Shown here: positions 11,422-21,381 of the stretch, one piece after another
How positions within the stretch are numbered: position 1 is the first letter of the stretch
Layout: the number at the start of each line of letters is the position of its first letter
NCBI GenBank assembly: GCA_022578605.1
Contig: MU394085.1
Location: 248,001 to 312,000 of the forward strand
From: Camillea tinctor
Taxonomy: Eukaryota > Ascomycota > Sordariomycetes > Xylariales > Xylariaceae
Direction: 5' to 3'
DNA: 64,000 nt
Translations under genes and position numbers: made by a program
Notes under the pieces: generated by a model
Told to the model about the DNA's origin: nothing
The model's database searches: none
Seen by the model: the letters and a program-made list of their open reading frames with translations, nothing else

Positions 11422-14400
11422 GTAAGGAGGAAACCTTCCTCTAAAGTGTTAACTGCCACGCGGTTCTGGGAGAACCAAGCAATAGGAGAGGCCACCCCCG
11501 CCTTAGATGGTCTGTGCCCATGACTAGATAGATTCCTTCTAGGAGCTGAGCTGAAACTTCATCGTCGACACTCTGACTCTGATTACCTACTTTGTGGCAG
11601 GGGGAACCAAGCAATAACTTCCCGGCTTGATACCTAATCATGATGTTGTTAAGCTCAAGACCTATAACTACATAACCTACATCATACTTGGATATTTCTA
11701 AAATAAATCATTTCTTAGGGAGTAGAACATTTATATATACCTTATGATGTAATGGACCACTCCTGCTAATCTGCATTTACTTCGAAGCCAAAGTTTCTCT
11801 GCTTAACGATTAGAAAATACATATGAGGTATATACCTACTCACACTTTATTTGTAGGTTGCAATACATATATATGGCCCTCGAGCTGGGATTATGCTATT
11901 ACTATTGAGGACTAGAGGTTTCCTCCTAGGGTTAGTCAATGGTGCTTATGAGGTTACGTAGGGATATATGCGTATACCCTCCTGAACGAGGGTAATAAAA
12001 TGGCTAAATAGACAGACTTTATTAGAAAGCCTCATCAACATAACCTGGTCCATTTCACCGCTAGAGATCTTTGCACAGCACAGACACGGAAAATGGCTAG
12101 CGAATCCTTCTATGCACCCCCTTTGTTGCTAGATATTATGCAAAGTGTTTTGAGAATGGTGTTTTACTACTTAACAATAGACCCGGTTTGAATAGAGGGG
12201 TTTTCAAGTCTATTGATCGTTAGGACCAAGTCAGGGCCTAATATGAATATGAAGTTACTCAGATCAGGCCAGTCCCAATCGTACCAAGGTCAGCCTTGTA
12301 TAGCAATCTATACTAAGTATATTGTATTATTCCTTATCTCCAGAGCCTTGTTTGAGCAACGGATGAAATCAGAAAGTCTAACTGTAATGTCCTAGGTACT
12401 ATGCACTAGATTGACTTGTCTATCTCTCACCTAGTTTTGTAAATGGTCACAGTACTTCAAGATATTGAGTAATATAGAGAATATTTCGGCATGGATATTC
12501 CGAGGTCTTGTCAGCTTCTTGGTATTAAACTAGTTTCGTAGAGCTTAAACTTCCTATGTTTATTATTGAGAGCTCGCTTTCTGAAACAAAACGTGACAAG
12601 TAGAAGTCTTCAAAAGTACACTATTACTTGTTATTCTTTTATTAGTTACTTTGGTAATTATTAGGAAAATGCAAGAAAGAGTTTCCTCTTGCTACGCTCC
12701 CTGACTAATAGCCACAAGAGAACCCCAAATAATAGAGCAATTGAGGCATACGTGGTTAAGATCTTCAAAATGAATCATACGATCGTCTGATATATGAGAC
12801 AACAAACTTTCTAGAGTGCTTATACTTGGCAGGTTATCTTTGGATACGATCCGGGAAATCAGAGCTCCGATCAGAAACTGCCGGGACTTGTTCCCTTAGG
12901 GATTCCGAGATTCTGGCATTGCTATATGGCTTTGAGCACTTTTGGTGGGCATAAAATTACTATCACGGCGCTGCGCGGAAACACTTATCACAGGGCGCTG
13001 GCACTGAGAGCGGCGTTCTTTATTCCGGTGATCAAATGGGAACGATCGTGCACGTGTCCTAGTCGATGGGTCGATGATTTTCCACGTGCTGCGGAACGGA
13101 AGCGGGACAAAGTGTTCTGGATGCCTTCCTTTAAGATCGAACCCCCCTTCCCCCCCCACCCCCATATTATGGATCGAGGCGCAAGTACACTAACATCCTA
13201 GTCTCATCGTGATTCAGCCTCGATTTAGAGCTTTGCGTAAACGGCGGTGGGACTAACTGAGGGAACCTTTATAGGTAAGAGATGTGCTGCACACACGCCT
13301 ACTCTTGCAATTTTTGACTAGAAGAAGTATAATCTGACTCAGCTCACTTCGGTTTGCGTAGGTAGAAGTAATGTTAGTATCAGCCCTAAAAATAGAACAT
13401 TCTACTCAGAGAGGCAACTAAACACCTTGCTGATAGTTTTTAGTAGTTGTGAGATACGTAACCTAGAGGAATTTGCAGAGCCGAGGGGATTAGATTTGAG
13501 TTATAGAGACCCAGTTAACGATAGACGATGTTAGTTAAGCGAGTCTAGGTATGTGTAGGATTCTTTTAGTTGCATCTCTAATAAGATGATCGTAGTTTGG
13601 GTTGGAGTAAGTAGTATCGGTATTCCAACAAGCGGGTATTTAGTATCCGAAGGATGAATCTATAACTACAAGTCCCGCATTGCGTGCTCGAAATGCAAGA
13701 TGGAGGGTATAGACGTCGGCCCCGAGCCTTCGGTGAATAATAGAGTCAATAGGCATATTGGACTCGCCAAACACAGCTGTAGGGGGCTGAGTCCAAGGTG
13801 ATGAGATTCGAAACGAACCAATCAGAGTGTACGATCATGCAGCCTCGAAACTCAGGGTTGTAGGTATGCAACCCAACAGCGGGGCCTTTGCCACAACAGT
13901 CTGTCAGTATACTAAGCTCTTTTGGTGGTCAGCCGGGCAAACCGGAAGGATCGTCCTCTAAAATGCTCTAATTGTCATGTCACTCGTCATTGCAGCGCGT
14001 GGAAGGATTGTAGCACTAATGATCCGCGCATGGGGAATCGCGCTCGACATGCTGGTATTAAAACGCGAATGCTCCAGGAAACGTGGTATATCTATAATGC
14101 CAAGAGCTCATTGTTAAGATGCTTAGAGACCTGCTGAATCTGTACAACCCCTGCGAGTTAGTCGTGTGAAAGACGTTACTGTAGGATCACAATATTATGT
14201 AGAATGCCTGTATGTAGCCTTCCATCCTGCCGTCTCACTGAAATACGAACGACTTTTCACCTTGTTAACTCGCTAGTCTTCTTCGTACACTCTGCGATTA
14301 GCTCTCTTCATATTCTCATTACCAGCAGCATCATCATCAATCATTGAGGAGACCATAGGAACGAGACAAAAATGGTCATATCATCGACAGTTTATTCATG

Positions 14401-14426
14401 AATTACCGAAAATTGAGTGGATTAGA
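11422..14426. other. Intergenic, AT-rich, no gene recognised
   Basis: A 3-kb stretch with dense stops. A GC-richer patch at about 12900-13200 has overlapping ORFs on both strands (12926-13201 plus, 12896-13165 minus), and an ORF at 13922-14137 is Cys-containing. None matches a family I know, and no gag or pol motifs are visible. Confidence 0.55.
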
Positions 14427-15927
14427 ATGCCAGAATGGATTGTCGTCCAACCGGTCGAGTCTGGCCTTAGACTACTCATTGCGAGTTGTGTCATCCAAGC
14501 AGTAGTGGTTGTAGGAATCGCACTACGACTTTTATCTCGTTACCTTTCAGGAGCAAAACTAGGCTGGGATGACTCGTTAGTCCTTTTTGCCTTCGTATGT
14601 AGCATGGGCCAAACAACACTATTTGGACTATGTACGTATTTTCTATAACCCCTTTTTAGAGACTCCCTAATAGATTTCTCTAGTAGTTTTTGGCGGCCTA
14701 GGTCATCACGCCGACACGGTTCCATCAACAAATCAATACTCCATACCGAAGGTATGTCGGCACTAATAGATCGAAAAATTAATTTAAATATTCTTTACTG
14801 ACTAAAACAAAAATAGATTTTATTTTGCTATGAGATCTTGCACATAATCGCTCTTAACACCGCCAAGCTGAGCGCCCTTAGCTTTTACATCAAATTATTC
14901 GCGAACAAGACTGTGGAGACAATAAGTAAACTAGTCAAAGGCTTCATTTTTGTCTTCATGATTGGACTCCTTCTATGGCAGTTTCTATTTTGCCGGCCCT
15001 TGTGGAGGATGTTTCAATGGGGAGGATTAGAAAACTGCGGTGACCGCGTAAGTAAAGTTCCAATTAGCCCCTTAGTCTCCTTCCTTGAATAACCGATAAA
15101 GAAACTGGCATAACTGGTGTCTTTTCAAAGTATCACGTATTGAGAAGGAAAAGAGAAGTGACGGAATGGTTTACTAATACCAAAGGTTATAGAAACCCCT
15201 TTACCTAACAATCTGCTCATTTTCCATTATTACCGATATAGTGCTTCTTGCGTTGCCCATGCCGAGTATATGGGCCTTGAAGATGAATAGAGGCACTAAA
15301 TTCCGTTTATCAGTTCTATTTGCTTCAGGATTACTGTAAGTATTCGATACAACGACTTTAATCACAATATCAACTAATGAAGGACGGGGAACAAATAGTA
15401 CAACAGCAGTGTCGATAGCGCGTCTTGCATCTATCGTAGGGATTAACTACCGCAACGACTTCTCGTTCTACAGTGTCTACGCCACATACCTCGCGGACCT
15501 CGAACCACACCTCACAATACTTTGCGTCAGCCTACCGATGATCTATTCGCTGTACGCCAAATTTATAAAACCGAAACATAAAAAGAACAACCCTACTAGC
15601 GGCCGAGTTGGAAAGCGCACGGTTGGAATGAGTCTATCCCACCGGTATGATAAGAAACGAACATTCAATACTATACAGGAGACGGAACACGACCCCTTTG
15701 AACTCGAATATGTCTGTGGTTCGAGGGGACATGTAGGATATAACGTCTCTGTGGACAATGGGCGGCCTCCACAGGTGCCACCTGCTATCTTGAAATCCGG
15801 AAAGGCCACCCGAGATGTGGACTCGAGCAGAGGATCTGATACGGCATTGGTTCTTGATACAAGGGAGGGTGATAATATACCTGGCGGGATAATAGTTTCG
15901 AGAAAGTGGTCGGTTTCCCGGACTTGA
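14427..15927 (+). CDS. PTH11/rhodopsin-like seven-helix integral membrane protein
   Basis: Five exons join in frame: 14427-14631, 14702-14751, 14817-15047, 15193-15335 and 15399-15927 (385 residues). Splice sites are GTACGT, GTATGT, GTAAGT and GTAAGT with TAG acceptors. Seen: an extracellular N-terminus; helix 1 followed by ALRLLSRYLSGAKLGWDD, the signature of the fungal rhodopsin-like family (loop ending WDD); helix 2; the segment NTAKLSALSFYIKLF typical of helix 3; a helix 5 ending in LPMPSIWALKM; ADLEPHLTILCVSLP, the usual E-x-x-L-x-I-x-x-x-x-LP helix 7; and a long polar cytosolic tail. Proteins of this large family are plasma-membrane receptors or of unknown role, some needed for host-surface sensing. 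It sits alone in AT-rich DNA, with no frame break seen. Ligand unknown. Confidence 0.85.
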
Positions 15928-16331
15928 CCAGGATCGTGTATCACCAGGGAATGAATAAGGGTTACCTAATAATATTTTTAACATCTTCCAAAGTTTGCTA
16001 CGATTCTGACTTCAATTGACACTTGATAAGCTAATATGGACAGGCGTTAGGAAGAAGTCGCCTAACCTTCATTATAGCGTTGCGTACGGTCTATCATTAT
16101 GCACATATTGGTACATTGCGTAGAACGACAACAAAAGCGTACGCTATGACGGCCTCAGGATAAGATCAAGCACGGCAAATTCTTAAGGATTTCCATCACT
16201 GGGATCCAGAATGCTATCGCTGTGTACACTTAACTCATGAGCTAGGAACAAAAGCAAGCGCGGCTTGGTGAAGTTCACTCACTATCCTTTAGAGTCCGAG
16301 TATAGCATTAAACATGCTTTTTAGGAAAGGA
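15928..16331. other. Intergenic, no gene recognised
   Basis: This covers the 3' flank of the membrane-protein gene and AT-rich DNA with stops in every frame. Confidence 0.6.
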
Positions 16332-16472
16332 GGTATGGTTTTAGTCAAAGGATTACATACCGGCCTAGGTGTATAATTAATACAAAATCAGAGAACAATA
16401 ACTACTTGGTTATTATTGAAGCCTTCATTTTCCGGTGCAACCTAGGTAGGTTGCTCCAAACCTATTATAACA
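16332..16472 (+). repeat. LTR-like element, copy (b), C-to-T mutated
   Basis: It aligns with copies (a) and (d). AGTCAAAGG near the start, CAATAACTACTTGGTTATT at the core (16396 on) and GGTTGCTCCAAACC...TATTATAACA at the end correspond position by position to the others. Relative to copy (a) the core differs mainly by C-to-T and G-to-A changes, as expected of repeat-induced point mutation (RIP). The left end is approximate. Confidence 0.6.
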
Positions 16473-17190
16473 ATTCGGAGAATATAATTTATCATTATGA
16501 CTGGCAATATAGTCCCTGGCAGTGCGTACCTGGTAAAGGAAAAAGAAGAGTTTCTTTTACGGTGTTGCGTATGAGGGCATTCACAGGAGCTTAGGTGCAT
16601 GCTTGGGGAAAGTATGTGGCCAAGGGATGCTGGCAATCGGTTGACTGAGCTCGGCAATTAAGGGAGCTCATCCCCCTTCTGCTACGCAGATCTTTAGTCG
16701 AAAAATACAATCCCTTATGTGCTCCAAAACTAACGCCGTATAAGAAAGCGACATAAGGTATAGGTAAAAGTATCTGTGAGGAGCTAAAGAGTTGAGCTCT
16801 TAGTCTAGAAAACAACCACGCAGAGCAGCGTAGCTACCCACCTAGCTAGCTCGGTTCTTCGAGCAATTGCAAGAACATTTCCCTCGATTTGGGGGTTCGC
16901 ATTATGACGGTGTCATAGATACCCAAGTTAGTTAGTTGTAGCTCTAGTCTTCTACATAATAGGTGGTACCGTGATTACCCAGGTTTTTGCTTGGCGAATT
17001 GTGATATCTCCTATCTTCACCAGTGGGTGCACCATGTGACCGAACGCGTGTCTGTAGCTAGGTATAGAAATTAAAAATGCGATAGCGAGCCAATAAACAA
17101 ATTATTAAAACCATTGAAGATGAATTAAGGGTTTATTGGCTATTGGGAAGTATCACAATGTCCGACTATCGATGATAAAATTCTACTCGA
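16473..17190. other. Intergenic between two element copies, no gene recognised
   Basis: AT-rich with short ORFs only (16442-16657, 16591-16815, both minus strand), none with a motif. Confidence 0.55.
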
Positions 17191-17314
17191 TGTTACGTCC
17201 CAGTCAAGGGGGTAACTACCTATATATCACATAATTGGGCATAATGACTACTCGGTCATGGTGACAATCTTTGAGTATCATAGGATGATGGGTTGCTTGA
17301 CGTCTCTTGTAACA
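17191..17314 (+). repeat. Solo-LTR-like element, copy (d)
   Basis: A 124-bp segment with the same TGTTACG start and TTGTAACA end as copy (a), and the core AATGACTACTCGGTCATG at 17242-17259. No matching direct repeat flanks it (CTCGA against TTTTG). It lies 5.9 kb from copy (a) in the same orientation, but the intervening DNA includes an intact unrelated gene and no retroelement genes, so the two are not read as one full-length element. Confidence 0.65.
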
Positions 17315-17754
17315 TTTTGACCCGAGCATGTCGTAGCGTAGGCATGAAACGATCCTCAAGATCGGGCAGACGATTTGGTTTTGTCAACTTTATTCTTATC
17401 TTTGTATCCTTCTCAATGTCATCATCATGCATCTCATTCCATGAACCATCAATCAATGACTCTATAGATCTTGATGGAGCTTTCTGGACTGTGATATTGA
17501 GAGTCAGTAATTACTATATTGGATAGCCTTTGTACTCCTTAGGCCGTATCTCGGGAGCCAGAACTCCTACGTTTAGTTACAGCAACCAACGCTGACTTCT
17601 ATGATAGATAGGCAAAAGGGGGAAATAAATGACAACTAAAATTACTCACAACGTTTAGGGACTCGTGACACCTCAGTAGGTTTTTTATGCTTCCTTTTAT
17701 GGGATTTGAGGCTCTGTTCTTAGATACCTGTGTTTGAATCAGCATCCATGGTGT

Positions 17755-18241
17755 TGTTACCTAAGTCTCGCAATAATCTTACGCTTCTGCAAGGGTTTTC
17801 GGAAGGCAGTGAATATGTTTCTCGAGATCTTGAACACTTGATGCATTCTTTAGAAGTTCCAAAATCAAGTAGACCCAAAGGAACATTTCTGCATATTAGT
17901 TAGTACGTTCAGGTAAAAAATGACTAAATGATGATAGAACCTTCTGCTTGATCTGGTATTTTGTTCTTCAGCTTTTGGATAGTATAATCATTAACTGCAT
18001 CGTCTTGGAATGCGTTTTCACGCAATTCCTATAGACTCGTATCAACCACTAAAGCCAAATCGGCTTGTATAGAAGCTTTCTCTTCGCTCATTGATAATTG
18101 TGGTTTATTCCGTAACTCTACACTGATGCTTGGAATATCCCGACTAATAATTAATAACTTGCAATTTGAGGTAGATGACGTTAGCCGTAACAAATCTTTG
18201 ACCACAATACTGAACTGGAGATAGAGGGGACCCCCTACCAA
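17755..18241 (-). pseudogene. NACHT/NLR-type protein relic
   Basis: Minus-strand translation gives pieces in the order expected in fungal NACHT proteins. First KLLIISRDIPSI (about 18175-18140), the conserved sensor-type SRD/SRP segment after the NTPase core. Then SMSEEKASIQADLALVVDTSL, a TAG stop at 18031-18029, and ELRENAFQDDAVND...IQKLKNKI. Then, after a stop or possible short intron, EMFLWVYLILELLKNASS (17889-17836), the conserved GMFLWV-LML segment, and HCLPKTLAEA. A one-frame shift then leads to KIIARLR. Such proteins act in fungal self/non-self recognition and programmed cell death. The P-loop half is not visible upstream, where a small terminal-repeat element begins. At least one in-frame stop, a frameshift and loss of both ends make it a relic. 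The family call rests on motif memory only. Confidence 0.55.
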
Positions 18242-18251
18242 CAGTTGTATG

Positions 18252-18491
18252 AGGCTGTGAGGGACTAGGGACTGTAGTCCCTAGTTTACGACACCCAACC
18301 ATCATACTGTTTATTTGTAATAGAGTCATGTAAAGAGGTCGAAAAGCAAAGGAATGTATTGATCTATGCTGTATAGTAACGCCGACGTGCCATGATAATG
18401 GGAAAAAAAAAGGAAAACTATCGTAAACTTGTAATGCATCGCGAGCTATATACACAGAAATGTGGTCCCTAGTCCCCCTAGTCCCCACAAC
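18252..18491. mobile_element. MITE-like element with GGGACTAGGGAC terminal inverted repeats
   Basis: The left end reads TGTGAGGGACTAGGGAC and contains the perfect 9-bp palindrome CTAGGGACT/AGTCCCTAG (18265-18284). The right end (about 18463-18490), read on the other strand, gives TGTGGGGACTAGGGGGAC, then GGGAC again. At about 240 bp with no coding capacity, this looks like a small non-autonomous DNA transposon. It abuts the truncated end of the NACHT relic and lies in the upstream region of the zinc-finger gene at 18781. No clear target-site duplication was found. Confidence 0.45.
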
Positions 18492-18780
18492 AATACCATG
18501 TTGGGAGTCTGCGATCGTTGTGAAACTATTCAAAGACTGTCCCATATCTTTGTTCCTAGATTTTATATTTAATTTAGTTTCTTGACAATGTGATTGTTCA
18601 CATGAACTAATTGAACAGACAGGAGCAGGCATCCCACTATTAAATAGCCAGAGAATCCCAACTTTCCATCACAGTTCTTCCTCCAGCATCACAACACAAA
18701 GAACCCCCAAGAATAACTCATTAGTCCCAAACTAGATCCGTGAGAACAAATTAACTATCATCATAACGATCACAGAAGAT

Positions 18781-19437
18781 ATGGCGTCCAGCAAGAAGAT
18801 AGCCACGAGTATGGTTCCTTACTGTCCAGCATCATTCATCTACCCAGGATCCTTGGAAGAGTACCGTCAACTAACTAGCAAGCGAAAGGCCGACTCCGAG
18901 CTCGCCGAACTGGAGACAAAGCGACCCAAACCATCTGAGCTAGGACCTCCTCGTCGCTCTACACGATTGGGAGGTCCCAAGGGCGGTGACCAGCCACCTA
19001 ACAAGAAGCGCCAACCAGGGTATATAAAGGGTTGCAAGATCCAACCCGGTGACTTCGACATACAGGATGATGCTCTTCACCTCATAGATCCCGACGATTT
19101 CGACTCGTTTGAAGAATTCGAGAGGATGTTTCCGCCCTTTGGGGAGTGGGACAATGAAACTGTACAATACCGTTGTAGGGTTTGCGGGAAAGGCCACCGT
19201 GGTATCGACATGTCAAGAAGACATTATCAGAAACGACACCTTGGGGCAACAAGTGCCTGTCGTCTTTGCGGCCAAGTACTGTTCGGTCCCGAAAGTGCAG
19301 CAGAGCACCACTATGTTGCTCATGTCGTAGGTATTTGCGGGTTCACGCCGTGTTGGACTGAAATTAGTGTTGAGCAGAACATGTACATTAGTCGTAAGTT
19401 GCGGGAGGCTAAGAAGAACTCGAACACACGAGAATGA
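18781..19437 (+). CDS. C2H2 zinc-finger nuclear protein
   Basis: Single exon, 218 residues. Basic patches with KRPKPS, RRSTR and NKKR (about 47-77) look like nuclear localisation signals. An acidic segment (98-116) precedes two C2H2 fingers. Finger 1 has C132, C135, H148 and H153 (YRCRVCGKGHRG ... RRHYQKRH). Finger 2 has C160, C163, H176 or H177, and H181 (CRLCGQVLFG ... HHYVAH). This points to a DNA- or RNA-binding regulator, but the target is unknown. The leader (CATCACAACACAAAGAACCC) looks like a normal fungal 5' UTR and the frame is intact, despite a repeat-rich neighbourhood. No transposase features are visible, so a domesticated origin is not claimed. Confidence 0.75.
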   Translation: MASSKKIATSMVPYCPASFIYPGSLEEYRQLTSKRKADSELAELETKRPKPSELGPPRRSTRLGGPKGGDQPPNKKRQPGYIKGCKIQPGDFDIQDDALHLIDPDDFDSFEEFERMFPPFGEWDNETVQYRCRVCGKGHRGIDMSRRHYQKRHLGATSACRLCGQVLFGPESAAEHHYVAHVVGICGFTPCWTEISVEQNMYISRKLREAKKNSNTRE

Positions 19438-21381
19438 GTTATATGTTGCAGTGCCACATATATGAGCTAATTGTCAAAGGACAATTGGCATTTGCCTTTG
19501 TCCGCGACACATGGCAGGAACGAAAAGACTTACGATATCAAGAATTTGGTCTTTTTGATAAGTCGCGTTTCTTCCCATTTCTCAATTGTTTCCTCTCTTA
19601 GACTACTTTGTTGCGAAGAACTGGATAGTTGTGGAAGGCATTTCAGTATGTCTCTTGTTTGAGTGAATAAAATAAGAAAACAATAAAAGGATTATAAATA
19701 ATTAAGGGTGTCTAAGTTCAACACCGACGGGAATGTTTTAAATATCAAAAAATGAACGTGAATGGCTGTATTTTCTACTGAGACGAATAATTATATATGT
19801 TGTATGAGTAAAATAAGTACGGCCAGCTCCACCAAGTTCTTCCATTCCCCTATATCGTAGGAGATCTATTGACCCCTTAACCCCCTATACACCATTACCT
19901 TGGCCCAAATACCTATAAATAATGCTCGGAGTAAGTTATGAGGTTTATTGGATGAATTGAAATGTTGACGGGATGTATTACAATTATTCGTTTGGTAGTC
20001 TCTGGTAGATCTAAGGAGAAACTCTTTTGTTTCGTAGACGCCACACTGATACATAAAGCGGGCCTACATTGTTTCAGTTTACCATTCAATCTTACGGCCG
20101 GTATGGGTTTCGGAATGTTTCGCCCTATTACGGGGTTTCGCAGGTCAATTTGGACGACAGTATAGTCGAATGTGTCACTACGGGGAAACATCCTCGTGGT
20201 GACAAACGTAAGGTTGTGTATATTGATGTAAGTGATCAGAGGTATACAGGGCAATGATCTGCCGTTAGACAGAAAGTTCTGAGTACCTAGGTAGTCCAAG
20301 AGACTCCTGCTTACCATTCGAGATGAAAGTATGCGTAATACAACGTGTAACCTTGACCAGATCCATTATATATAATTTCTGGCTCAATTTAGTGATCTGT
20401 ATCTTACACAACACTAAGATAAAGCAACTTGAAGTCAACTTACTTAACTTAGGTATATAAGAAGTTTCATATAGAAAATTAGCCGACCATGTTTCTCCTA
20501 AAGAATTAAGTTATAGAGTATCCAAGATATTGGTAACTAAATACATAGACTAGGATGTAGCTATTAGTAATAATCGTGAGCTGATTTGGAGGGGTGGAAT
20601 TTCGGGCTATACTCATAGTGGCATTATATACCCACACGTGCGAACAGTGAATATAGTAACCTATGCGACTAAGCAAAAGCTAGACTAGTGTATAATAATT
20701 CTCCCCGCACTCACCCCTCCAGGTCCCGTCTCCCCTCCCCTTAATCCCCTAATCCTCTAAGTTAATCCTAACCAAACATTTCAGATCTATCTCATGATCT
20801 AGTACTTACAATTCTCCACTACCCGATGACTTCCCGGCCAGAGTCAGCCCGGGATGCTAATCACTCCCATGTCAATTACAATATACTTGGCAACGAGAGG
20901 TTAATAGGATGCTAGAGACTCTAGCAGAATCTCTATTTACCCGATTCAGTCCTAGCACGATGGCATTCCTGCTGTGCTCAGGAACAATCTTGTCCCCAGA
21001 CCACTCGGTGGGTCCGAAGCTTCGTGTAAGGTAATTCCCGTCCTTCCTCGGACAATTGCCGTGAAGTCTGAACTCCCCCAGACCAGACTAAGAGACGATC
21101 CACGTCCTGGATTACAGATAATTACATAAGTATGGGGGCGTGGGTTATACTATTCACCTTGGGCTTCATTAAGCCTCTAGTCTGTCCTTTTTTTTATATT
21201 TTTCAATTCTACACCTTTAAGGTTACTCATCTTCTTTTCCCCCTTCTAACTTATAAAGGATCTAGCTTAACCTATTCCCCTTTCCCTTTCCATCCCCTTT
21301 CTACTAAACCATTACAATAAGATTCGTACTTCTAGAAGAGGTTCACTTTGGATCGATCATTTCTCTCTGCCTATTGCCAGC
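19438..21381. other. Intergenic, no supported gene
   Basis: Overlapping ORFs at 19913-20317 (minus) and 19962-20257 (plus, two frames) have no recognisable motif. The right third is the pyrimidine-rich promoter and leader of the dioxygenase gene. A 10-bp perfect inverted repeat is listed separately. Confidence 0.55.
20587..20721. repeat. 135-bp segment bounded by 10-bp perfect inverted repeats
   Basis: TGGAGGGGTG (20587-20596) and CACCCCTCCA (20712-20721) are exact reverse complements. The spacing would suit a short MITE, but no target duplication is seen, so this is a weak call. Confidence 0.35.

Noticed and set aside
11299..17314. A full-length LTR retrotransposon bounded by the copies at 11299 and 17191
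   Set aside because: The 6-kb spacing is right, but the interior holds an intact five-exon membrane-protein gene, another copy of the same repeat and no gag, protease, reverse transcriptase or integrase motifs; the two ends are also strongly diverged.
19913..20317. Coding region on either strand at about 20 kb
   Set aside because: ORFs on both strands overlap almost completely, with no conserved motif or intron; neither can be preferred.
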